DNA of 5,290 bases from Acidimicrobiia bacterium (GTDB lineage: Bacteria; Actinomycetota; Acidimicrobiia; Acidimicrobiales; AC-14): the NCBI GenBank assembly GCA_019243595.1, contig JAFAUA010000440.1:1-5290 (forward strand). The letters run 5' to 3'. The position numbers were made by a program, and so were the translations under genes. Position 1 is the first letter of the stretch. Each line of letters starts with the position of its first letter. Below, piece by piece: positions 1 to 5,091 of the stretch. The notes beneath the pieces were generated by a model. That model was not told the origin of the DNA and made no database searches. It was given only the letters and a program-made list of their open reading frames with translations.

Positions 1-150
1 TCGCCGGGCAGCCATGCAGCACGAAGCTGCGCCGCGGGGCTCGCTACGCCCTGCTACCCGCCGCCGAAACCGCAACGGCGCTCGACGGCGGTGTCATCCG
101 ACCCTGCTGACGTCGTATCGAGCAGGTGTAGCTGAATCTCCTCCGCCCCC
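1..150. other. Left-edge stretch with no supported gene
   Basis: This stretch lies beyond the stop codon of the leftward beta-helix gene. An open frame starts at 14 on the plus strand, but its product is Arg/Pro-rich with no recognisable domain, and the frame continues antisense through the beta-helix repeats, so I treat it as a shadow. The leftward strand shows no convincing coding either. The only structure I see is a short inverted repeat at 103-126. Confidence 0.55.
103..126 (-). terminator. Weak hairpin, possible terminator of the beta-helix gene
   Basis: CCTGCT at 103-108 and AGCAGG at 121-126 form a perfect 6-bp inverted repeat around a 12-nt loop. It lies about 25 bases past the stop codon of the leftward gene. 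There is no T-tract on that strand, the stem is short and the loop is long. It could be a factor-dependent 3' end or chance. Confidence 0.22.
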
Positions 151-1203
151 TCAGCAGCTGTTGCAGTTGTCAGGCGTGTTCCCGGAGACGCTGGAGTTCT
201 GGAGGGTGACCGTCCCTCCCTCATTGAAGATGCCGCCGCCCGCCGACCCAGCGGTGTTGCTGGTCACGGCCGAGTGGGTCAGCGTCAGGCTGCCGAAGGA
301 GTTGAAGATGCCGCCGCCCTCGTGGCTCGCCGTGTTGCCCGAGAACGTCGAGCTGCGGATGCTGACGGTCGCGAAATCGTCGTAGAGACCGCCGCCGTCG
401 ATGGCGGAGTTCCCAGTGACACGGGAATTGACGATCACCAACGTTCCGGCTGCGTAGATACCGCCTCCCCCGCCGTCGTCTGCGCTGTTGTTCGACACGC
501 TGGAGTTGTTCAGCGTCACCGAAAGCTCGTCCTGGATGCCGCCGACGCCGTCCGGCCCCGTCGCCGTGTTGCCTGACACGGTGGAGCTGTTGAACGTCGT
601 GGTCGCGCTCCCACCGTTGCTGAACACGCCGCCGATCTCGGACCCTGTGTTCCCCGACACTCTCGAGCTGTTCAGGGTCATCGTGCCGCTGTTGTTGATG
701 CCACCGGTGCTGCTGTCACCGGTTGCCGTGTTGCCCGACACGGTCGAGCTGTTGAGGGTCATGGTGCCGCTGTTGTCGATGCCGGCGACACCGCCGAACG
801 CGCCGTCCGTGTTCCCCGACACGGTGGAGCCGCTCAGGGTCACAGTGGCGCCATCGAGCGCCTTGATTCCTGGGTCGCCGTGCCGGAAAGTGAGGGAGCT
901 CACACGGACGTTGTCTCCGCCGTTGATCGTCAGGACCGTCCCGCTCCCGTCACCATCGAGCGTCGCCGTCCCAGCGAGCGTCAGGGCCTTGTTGGCGGGC
1001 ACGGTGAAGTTGCCCGTGCAGGTGCCGCTGATGTGGATCGTCGAGCCGGACGGAGCCGTGTTCAACGTTGACTGGAGGTTGTTCGGCTGCCCGGCCGTGC
1101 AGCTCACCGAAAACGTGGTCGCCGCCCCCGCCGGAACTGTCATCCACGCCGACGTCAACGCCGTTGCCGCGGCAGCAGCGACCAGAACCGCGCTCTTCCT
1201 CAT
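151..1203 (-). CDS. Secreted right-handed beta-helix repeat protein
   Basis: The 350-residue product starts with a clear signal peptide: MRK, an Ala-rich hydrophobic core, then a PAGA-A type cleavage site near residues 27/28. The rest is a tandem series of 25-27-residue units. Each carries a strand motif like TLNSSTVSGNT, with variants ending in SGNT, SNNS or TGNS, separated by Gly-rich turns such as GGIxNSGT and GGGIF. This is the pattern of parallel beta-helix (pectate-lyase-like or polymorphic outer-membrane-like) folds, with stacked Asn and Ser/Thr. Two Cys lie near the N-terminus (SCTAG, GTCTG), and the chain ends NCNSC, so terminal disulfides could cap the solenoid. I see no LPXTG, transmembrane anchor or catalytic motif, so release from the cell is likely. 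The role is unknown; adhesion, polysaccharide binding or lyase activity are possible. The ATG at 1203 is supported by a GGGGAGG ribosome site and by the signal peptide directly after it. Confidence 0.9.
   Translation of the reverse strand: MRKSAVLVAAAAATALTSAWMTVPAGAATTFSVSCTAGQPNNLQSTLNTAPSGSTIHISGTCTGNFTVPANKALTLAGTATLDGDGSGTVLTINGGDNVRVSSLTFRHGDPGIKALDGATVTLSGSTVSGNTDGAFGGVAGIDNSGTMTLNSSTVSGNTATGDSSTGGINNSGTMTLNSSRVSGNTGSEIGGVFSNGGSATTTFNSSTVSGNTATGPDGVGGIQDELSVTLNNSSVSNNSADDGGGGGIYAAGTLVIVNSRVTGNSAIDGGGLYDDFATVSIRSSTFSGNTASHEGGGIFNSFGSLTLTHSAVTSNTAGSAGGGIFNEGGTVTLQNSSVSGNTPDNCNSC
175..840 (-). repeat. In-gene tandem repeats, period about 81 bp (75-81)
   Basis: The codon for the last residue of the SGNT-like motif recurs at plus-strand positions 175, 253, 331, 406, 484, 565, 646, 727 and 808. 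The spacings are 78, 78, 75, 78, 81, 81, 81 and 81 bp, all multiples of three. The copies between about 565 and 840 are the most alike at DNA level (plus-strand core GTGTTSCCCGACAC followed by a GAGCTGTT-like string). The right part of the array therefore looks more recently amplified or homogenised, while the left copies have drifted and vary in length. These are coding repeats of the beta-helix and not an independent element. Confidence 0.85.
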
Positions 1204-1208
1204 GGTGT

Positions 1209-1215
1209 CCTCCCC
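1209..1215 (-). promoter_or_regulatory. Ribosome binding site of the beta-helix gene
   Basis: Read leftward, GGGGAGG lies five bases before the ATG at 1203. It is a strong Shine-Dalgarno match, fixes the start just before the signal peptide, and fits the 40-base gap that separates this gene from the PH-like gene upstream. Confidence 0.75.
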
Positions 1216-1243
1216 GAAAGTCGCGACGGAGGCTACAACTGCT

Positions 1244-1660
1244 TCAACTTCTCGGGACGCCTGCGCGGTCGGCGATCGATGTGGCGATTACAGAGCCGCT
1301 CTTGTCGAGCCAGGTGTCGCTGAACTCCAGCCGGCGGCCTTGTTGGCCATCGGCGATCGTCAAGACCACGACCGAACCGCGCAGGCGGCGGCGGCGGATC
1401 TCGACGGCCTGGATCTGACGCCACGGCACAGACGGACGACCGCGGACGCCACCGACGATCACCAGTTGCCTGTCCTCGAGACGGAACATCGTCGTCGGCA
1501 GAAAGGCGCGCTTCCCGCTGGCGAGGACGCCGAGACTGAACAAGCCAACGCCGACCCACGCCGCGCCCGTGCTCTGCGCCAGCAACGCGAACGCACCGGT
1601 GACGGCGGCGAACACGATCGCGACCCCTGCCGCCTTCACCCGGCCGGTGCGGACCTCCAC
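1244..1660 (-). CDS. Small membrane protein with PH-like domain
   Basis: From the GTG at 1660 the product has 138 residues. Residues about 10-47 form two closely spaced hydrophobic segments (VAIVFAAVTGAFALLA and WVGVGLFSLGVLASG), probably two membrane helices. A short beta-rich domain follows: FRLEDRQLVIVGG, then VPWRQIQAVEIRRR, then VVVLTIADG. This two-helix plus strand, VPW-x-x-I and basic-strand order is typical of bacterial PH-domain (bPH/YdbT-like) proteins with a cytosolic PH-like fold. No enzyme motif is present. An in-frame ATG at 1720 would add 20 polar residues, but it would overlap the divergent metallopeptidase start codon. The GTG has a TACGGT hexamer 8 bases upstream and would suit a leaderless transcript, so I prefer it. 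The gene is 40 bases from the beta-helix gene and could be co-transcribed with it. The family assignment is moderate and the function unknown. Confidence 0.65.
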   Translation of the reverse strand: MEVRTGRVKAAGVAIVFAAVTGAFALLAQSTGAAWVGVGLFSLGVLASGKRAFLPTTMFRLEDRQLVIVGGVRGRPSVPWRQIQAVEIRRRRLRGSVVVLTIADGQQGRRLEFSDTWLDKSGSVIATSIADRAGVPRS

Positions 1661-1668
1661 GAGCGGCG

Positions 1669-1674
1669 ACCGTA
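1669..1674 (-). promoter_or_regulatory. Candidate -10 hexamer of the PH-like gene
   Basis: Read leftward, TACGGT matches the actinobacterial TANNNT -10 pattern and lies 8 bases before the GTG at 1660. No Shine-Dalgarno sequence precedes that GTG, so transcription may begin at or next to the start codon. A single hexamer in GC-rich DNA can arise by chance. Confidence 0.3.
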
Positions 1675-1718
1675 CGGCATGGCGCCTCGATGTCTCACCC
1701 GCCTGGTTTGATGGACAC

Positions 1719-2216
1719 ATGAAGGTCGAGGTGATCCGCAGCACTCGACGGCGAAAGACGATCCAAGCCGTCGAGCGCAACGGCGTGGTCCGGCTGTCGA
1801 TCCCGCACACCTTCTCCAAGGCCGAGGAGGAGCATTGGGCCGACGTCATGGTCAAGCGCCTCGAGCGGCGGCGGGACGCCGACCGCATCGACGTCGCGCG
1901 CCGAGCCCGCCAGCTCGCCGACCGCCACGACCTTCCCCAACCGGCCAGCATCACGTGGGCCACCAACCAGACTTCGATCTGGGGATCGTGCACGCCGGCC
2001 GACAAGACCATCCGCATCTCGGCCCGTCTCGCCGGCTACCCCCGATGGGTGCTGGACTACGTCATCGTCCACGAGCTCGCCCACCTCCGCTACCACGGCC
2101 ACGGCCCTCGCTTTCGAGCGCTGGTCGACCGCTATCCGCTGGCCGAGCGGGCCCGCGGCTTCCTGATCGCCAAGGGCTTCGGCGAGGACGAGGAAGAGGA
2201 GGCGGCGAACCAGTGA
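1719..2216 (+). CDS. YgjP/M48-type zinc metallopeptidase
   Basis: The 165-residue protein carries the HELAH zinc motif at residues 118-122, with zinc ligands His118 and His122 and catalytic base Glu119. His128 in HGHGPRF is the likely third ligand. The family's WGSCT signature is at 88-92 (NQTSIWGSCTPADKTIRIS), followed by the strand and helix PRWVLDYVIVHELAHL. This is the order seen in YgjP-like (DUF45) M48-related metallopeptidases. The N-terminal VEVIRSTRRRKTIQA and IPHTFSKAEEE stretch matches what I recall of the short actinobacterial form, so the protein looks full length. There is no signal peptide, so it should be cytosolic. The C-terminus is an acidic tail (GEDEEEEAANQ). The physiological substrate of the family is not settled. 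The ATG at 1719 has no clear ribosome site. The gene overlaps the next gene by four bases, so the two are probably translated from one transcript. Confidence 0.88.
   Translation: MKVEVIRSTRRRKTIQAVERNGVVRLSIPHTFSKAEEEHWADVMVKRLERRRDADRIDVARRARQLADRHDLPQPASITWATNQTSIWGSCTPADKTIRISARLAGYPRWVLDYVIVHELAHLRYHGHGPRFRALVDRYPLAERARGFLIAKGFGEDEEEEAANQ
2195..2202 (+). promoter_or_regulatory. Ribosome binding site of the PhyH-family gene
   Basis: AGAGGAGG lies inside the 3' end of the metallopeptidase gene, ten bases before the GTG at 2213. It supports that GTG over longer in-frame extensions, and it also encodes part of the acidic tail of the upstream protein. Confidence 0.65.
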
Positions 2217-2989
2217 GCACCCTCACTCAGGCGGCCACGGTCGAAGACGTGCTGGCTGACCTCGACCGCGACGGCTACTCGATCGTGCCGAACGTGCTGC
2301 GTCGCGACGAGGCCGAGACCATCCGGGCCGAGCTGACCGCCATCGCCGACGACGTCCCCCGCGGCCGCAACTCCTTCGAGGGCTTCCACACCCGCCGCAT
2401 CTACGCGCTCTTCCGGAAGACCCGGCTGCTCGACGACGCAGCCACCCATCCCTTGGTGCTCGGCGTCCTCGATGCGGTGCTGCACGACTACCAGCTGAGC
2501 GCGCCCACGGGAATCCTCATCGGCCCCGGCGAACCGGCGCAGGTCCTGCACCACGACGACGCCGTGTATCCCCTTCCCCGCCCTCACGATCAGGTCGTCC
2601 TCACGTGCATGTGGCCGTTCGACGACTTCACCGAGGAGAACGGCGCCACCCGCCTCGTCCCTGGCAGTCACCGCTGGACCGATCGCAAGCCCGACGAGAA
2701 CACCGAGGTCAAGGTCGCCGAGATGCCGGCCGGCTCGGTGATGTTCTACCTCGGCACGCTCTGGCACGGCGGCGGCGCCAACCGCAGCGATCGGCCGCGC
2801 CTCGGCGTGGTGCTCGAGTACGCGGCGTCGTGGGTCCGGCCCCAGGAGAACCACATCCTCGGTGTGCCGGCCGACATTGTCCGCCAACTCCCGGAACGGC
2901 TGCAGGAGCTGCTCGGCTACAACGTGTACCCACCGTTCCTCGGCTACGTCGACGGTCGCCATCCCCGGCGACTCCTTGACCAGGAGTGA
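2213..2989 (+). CDS. Phytanoyl-CoA dioxygenase (PhyH) family protein
   Basis: The 258-residue protein has the layout of Fe(II)/2-oxoglutarate dioxygenases of the PhyH family. It opens with a helical segment (VEDVLADLDRDGYSIVPNVL), the usual start of the family. The HxD iron motif lies in LHHDDAVYPLP: His113 and Asp115, though His114/Asp116 also fits the spacing. The core strands WPFDDFTEENGATRLVPGSH (134-153) follow, and then the distal iron ligand His185 in LWHGGGANRSDRPR. Arg194 or Arg196 probably binds the 2-oxoglutarate carboxylate. All metal and co-substrate positions seem present, so an active hydroxylase is likely. The family ranges from phytanoyl-CoA hydroxylation to ectoine and antibiotic tailoring, and the substrate cannot be read here. 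The GTG start overlaps the metallopeptidase stop (GTGA at 2213-2216), implying translational coupling. The protein is cytosolic, with no signal peptide. Confidence 0.88.
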   Translation: MSTLTQAATVEDVLADLDRDGYSIVPNVLRRDEAETIRAELTAIADDVPRGRNSFEGFHTRRIYALFRKTRLLDDAATHPLVLGVLDAVLHDYQLSAPTGILIGPGEPAQVLHHDDAVYPLPRPHDQVVLTCMWPFDDFTEENGATRLVPGSHRWTDRKPDENTEVKVAEMPAGSVMFYLGTLWHGGGANRSDRPRLGVVLEYAASWVRPQENHILGVPADIVRQLPERLQELLGYNVYPPFLGYVDGRHPRRLLDQE

Positions 2990-2998
2990 CCGCGGCGT

Positions 2999-3010
2999 AC
3001 AGTTGACTGT
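2999..3010. promoter_or_regulatory. Short palindrome upstream of the STAS gene
   Basis: ACAGT-TG-ACTGT is a 5-2-5 inverted repeat just after the PhyH stop and about 48 bases before the STAS start. It contains TTGACT at 3003-3008, which resembles a -35 element, but I find no good -10 at 16-18 bases. It could be an operator or promoter part in the 69-base gap. Evidence is limited to symmetry and position. Confidence 0.3.
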
Positions 3011-3045
3011 CGCACTTCCCTGAAGCAGACGGGGCACGTAGACGC

Positions 3046-3054
3046 GAGGGAGGA
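3046..3054 (+). promoter_or_regulatory. Ribosome binding site of the STAS gene
   Basis: GAGGGAGGA ends four bases before the GTG at 3059. It is a good purine-rich match and supports that start, which places residue 1 shortly before the first STAS strand. Confidence 0.6.
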
Positions 3055-3058
3055 CCTC

Positions 3059-3382
3059 GTGCCCGAAGCGGGTCGCAACCTTCGGATCGAGGTTGCCGAC
3101 ACGACCAGTCCAACGACGATCGTACTGACCGGCGAGATCGACATCACCACGTCAGGTCGCGTCCGCGAAGCGCTGATTGCAGTCTCGAGCAGCGGCGAGA
3201 ACAAGGTGGTCGTCGACATGACCAACGTGACGTTCATGGACTCGACGGGCTTGGCCGCCCTCGTCGGCCCGCTCAAGCGCTTCCGCTCGATGAACGGCGA
3301 GATCGTCCTGCGATCCCCCTCTCACGGCGTGAGAAAGGTCCTCGAGATCACCGGGCTGACCCGGGTCTTCACGATCGACTAG
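3059..3382 (+). CDS. STAS-domain anti-sigma factor antagonist
   Basis: The 107-residue protein is a single STAS domain, the length usual for SpoIIAA/RsbV-type antagonists. The strand TIVLTGEIDITTSGRVREAL (20-39) is typical of the fold, with the conserved GEID turn. VVVDMTNVTFMDSTGLAAL (50-68) contains the DST triad with Ser62 at the position phosphorylated by the partner kinase. A basic C-terminal stretch (HGVRKVLEITGLTRVF) completes the domain. In this family the unphosphorylated form binds an anti-sigma factor kinase and frees a sigma factor. The partner kinase and sigma factor are not in the window, so it is an orphan here and the sigma factor controlled is unknown. The gene has its own ribosome site and a 69-base upstream gap, so it may be transcribed alone. 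Confidence 0.92.
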   Translation: MPEAGRNLRIEVADTTSPTTIVLTGEIDITTSGRVREALIAVSSSGENKVVVDMTNVTFMDSTGLAALVGPLKRFRSMNGEIVLRSPSHGVRKVLEITGLTRVFTID

Positions 3383-3403
3383 TCGAGCCCCCGCTCAGCG
3401 GGG
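3375..3403. terminator. Bidirectional hairpin between convergent STAS and dehydrogenase genes
   Basis: CCCCGC (3389-3394) and GCGGGG (3398-3403) form a perfect 6-bp GC stem. Its three-base loop TCA (3395-3397) is the reverse complement of the dehydrogenase stop codon TGA. Immediately left, TCGACTAGTCGA (3375-3386) is a perfect 12-bp palindrome spanning the STAS stop. Neither strand has a T-tract, so this is not a classic intrinsic terminator, but the position between two tail-to-tail genes suits shared termination or mRNA end protection. Confidence 0.45.
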
Positions 3404-4567
3404 CGGGCGCGGCATGCCGAGCCCGGCGGTCACGATGATCTCGCGCTGGACCTCGTTGACGCCGCCGCCGAAGGTGCCCACAACCGACCCGCGGAAATCG
3501 CGCTCGAGCATGCCCTCGAGCACGGCCCCGGGCGAGCCCTCCCGGAGGTAGCCGGCGGCGCCGATGACTTCGAGCAGCAGACGCGCCGTCTCCTGGCGCA
3601 GCTCGGTGCCGTAGACCTTCATCGCCGACGCATCGGCCGGGTTCATGCGTCCCTGCTCCTGTTCCCACGCCACCCGCCAGTTGAGGAGCTCGGCGACCTC
3701 GGCCTTGGCCCGCACGCGAGCCAGGTTGGTGCGCACCCAGTCGAGGTCGATGACGCGCGTGCCGTCGGCGAAACGAGTCTCCTTCGTCCACTGGGCCACG
3801 GCGTCGAGCGAGCGGAAGATGCGGCCTGACGGGCCGAGCGCCACCCGCTCGAAATTCAGCTGGGTGGTGATCATCTTCCAGCCGGCGTTCTCCTCGCCGA
3901 CGCGCATCGAGGCCGGCACCCGGACGTCCTCGTAGTACGTGGCGCTGGTGAAGCCGAGGGACAGGGTGTTGATCGGCGTCCACTTGAAGCCTGGTTGGTC
4001 GGCGTCGACGATCAGGATCGAGATGCCCTTGTGCTTTGGCGCCGCCGGATCGGTGCGACACGCCAGCCACACGTAGTCGGCCACGTGGGCCCCGCTGGTG
4101 AACACCTTCTGGCCGTTGACGATGTACTCGTCGCCGTCGCGAACGGCGCCCGTGCGCAATGACGCCAGGTCGGTGCCTGCTCCCGGCTCGGTGTAGCCGA
4201 TGGCGAAGTGGATCTCGCCGGCGAGGATGCCGGGCAGGAACTTCTGCTTCTGCTCGTCGGTGCCGAACTGGGCGAGGGTCGGACCCACGGTGTTGAGGGT
4301 GACCAGCGGGATCGGCGCGCCGGCGCGGCCCGCCTCCTCGAGGAAGATGAGCTGCTCGATCGCACCCCGGCCCTGGCCGCCGTACTCCTTGGGCCAGCCG
4401 ACGCCGAGCCAGCCGTCCTTGCCCATCTGGCGGATGGTGGCCTTCCAGCCCTCCCCCATCTCTTCTTCGTCGAGATCCTGGGCCGACCTGGCCTTCACCA
4501 GGTCGGCGAAGTACTCGCGCAGCTCCTGCTGAAGCGCCTTCTGCTCAGGAGTGAGATCGAGGAACAC
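3395..4567 (-). CDS. Acyl-CoA dehydrogenase family protein (FadE-like)
   Basis: From the GTG at 4567 the 390-residue product has the full ACAD architecture. An N-terminal helical domain (LDLTPEQKALQQELREYF; then WLGVGWPKEYGGQG at 53-66) is followed by a middle beta domain with the FAD/substrate signature IGYTEPGAGTDLASL (123-137) and VNGQKVFTSG (150-159). A C-terminal helical domain ends GTFGGGVNEVQREII (364-378). It should oxidise an acyl-CoA at C2-C3 using FAD, in the cytosol. The C-terminal Glu used as base by MCAD-type enzymes (in YEGT) is replaced by Gly near 368. Glu240 in LNFERVAL falls where isovaleryl- and long-chain-type enzymes place their base. Many actinobacterial FadE proteins of this sort work as heterotetramers, and no partner gene is in the window. 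TTG at 4570 would add one residue. No ribosome site is visible, which suits a leaderless start. Confidence 0.92.
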   Translation of the reverse strand: MFLDLTPEQKALQQELREYFADLVKARSAQDLDEEEMGEGWKATIRQMGKDGWLGVGWPKEYGGQGRGAIEQLIFLEEAGRAGAPIPLVTLNTVGPTLAQFGTDEQKQKFLPGILAGEIHFAIGYTEPGAGTDLASLRTGAVRDGDEYIVNGQKVFTSGAHVADYVWLACRTDPAAPKHKGISILIVDADQPGFKWTPINTLSLGFTSATYYEDVRVPASMRVGEENAGWKMITTQLNFERVALGPSGRIFRSLDAVAQWTKETRFADGTRVIDLDWVRTNLARVRAKAEVAELLNWRVAWEQEQGRMNPADASAMKVYGTELRQETARLLLEVIGAAGYLREGSPGAVLEGMLERDFRGSVVGTFGGGVNEVQREIIVTAGLGMPRPPR

Positions 4568-4572
4568 CAAGA

Positions 4573-4602
4573 CGGACAGTACGTCGACCGGGTTACTGTC
4601 CG
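4573..4602. promoter_or_regulatory. Divergent promoter/operator with perfect 9-bp inverted repeat
   Basis: CGGACAGTA (4573-4581) and TACTGTCCG (4594-4602) are exact reverse complements around a 12-bp spacer, so the half-site centres are 21 bp apart, about two helical turns on one DNA face. The repeat fills the gap between the divergent dehydrogenase and F420-type genes. TACTGT also fits the actinobacterial -10 pattern TANNNT on both strands. Rightward (4594-4599) it ends 6 bases before the ATG at 4606. Leftward (4581 to 4576) it ends 8 bases before the GTG at 4567. Neither start has a Shine-Dalgarno sequence. I infer two leaderless promoters under one dimeric repressor, perhaps TetR-like, that would cover both -10 sites. 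The regulator is not in the window. Confidence 0.6.
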
Positions 4603-4605
4603 CTC

Positions 4606-5091
4606 ATGCCGAGATCGGACAGCGCCATCGGGCGGGCCGTGCAAAGGCTGGCCACTACAAGAGGGTTTGCCGCAACAGGCCCGAAGCTGCTCCCGCCGGT
4701 CGACCGCCTGCTGAACAAGATCACGGGCGGGCGCGTCGTGCTCAGTCAGATGCTGGTGCCCAGCATCGTGCTGACGACGACCGGCCGGAAGACCGGGCAA
4801 CCCCGCAAGGCCCCGATGGCGGCCCTGCCCGTCGACGGCGGCTTCCTCGTCGTCGGCAGCAACTTCGGCAAGGAGAACCACCCCGCCTGGACGGCGAACC
4901 TGATCGCCAACCCCGAGGCGACGGCGACGTTCAAAGGCGAGGACATCCCGGTCGTCGCCCACCTTCTCGACCCCGACGAGAAGGCGAAGGTGTGGCCCGA
5001 CCTCCTGCGCATCTGGCCGGCGTGGACCAAGTACACCGAGCGCAGCGGTCGCGACCTTCGCGTCTTCAAGCTCGAGCGGGCGAATCCCTAG
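4606..5091 (+). CDS. F420H2-dependent quinone/nitro-reductase family protein (Ddn-like)
   Basis: The 161-residue protein matches the deazaflavin-dependent nitroreductase (Ddn/FDOR-A, DUF385) family in length and order. The first strand carries VLTTTGRKTGQPRKAPM (55-71), the conserved TTGRKSG-type motif with basic residues near the cofactor. The second core strand and loop are GGFLVVGSNFGKENHPAWTANLIANP (in 78-103), matching the family's SxxGxxxxPxWxxNLxANP pattern. The tail has LRIWPAWTKYTERSGRDLRVFKLER, where aromatic residues line the active site in relatives. The N-terminal 45 residues are amphipathic, and in Ddn relatives such a segment can associate with the membrane. The likely role is reduction of quinones or other electrophiles with F420H2, with an unknown substrate. 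It diverges from the dehydrogenase across a shared operator-like repeat and its stop overlaps that of the enoyl-CoA hydratase. Confidence 0.88.
   Translation: MPRSDSAIGRAVQRLATTRGFAATGPKLLPPVDRLLNKITGGRVVLSQMLVPSIVLTTTGRKTGQPRKAPMAALPVDGGFLVVGSNFGKENHPAWTANLIANPEATATFKGEDIPVVAHLLDPDEKAKVWPDLLRIWPAWTKYTERSGRDLRVFKLERANP

Noticed and set aside
175..840. Regularly spaced repeats considered as a CRISPR array
   Set aside because: The spacings are multiples of three, the units stay in frame inside a signal-peptide protein, and the intervening sequence is also repetitive rather than unique spacers.
488..1711. Long plus-strand open frame (407 codons) antisense to the beta-helix and PH-like genes
   Set aside because: It mirrors the periodic repeats of the real minus-strand gene, then turns Arg/Ala-rich with no domain. 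The opposite strand has a signal peptide, a ribosome site and a coherent fold.
1835..2212. Upstream in-frame extension of the PhyH-family protein
   Set aside because: It would add about 126 Arg/Pro-rich residues over the metallopeptidase gene. The GTG at 2213 has a strong ribosome site and matches the usual family start.
2132..3037. Minus-strand open frame of 301 codons antisense to the PhyH-family gene
   Set aside because: It is a typical GC-rich shadow frame. The plus-strand frame has all the dioxygenase motifs and a ribosome site, whereas this one shows no recognisable domain.
3369..4070. Minus-strand open frame of 233 codons overlapping the dehydrogenase in another frame
   Set aside because: The product is low-complexity and rich in Arg, His and Gly, while the overlapping frame encodes a complete acyl-CoA dehydrogenase.
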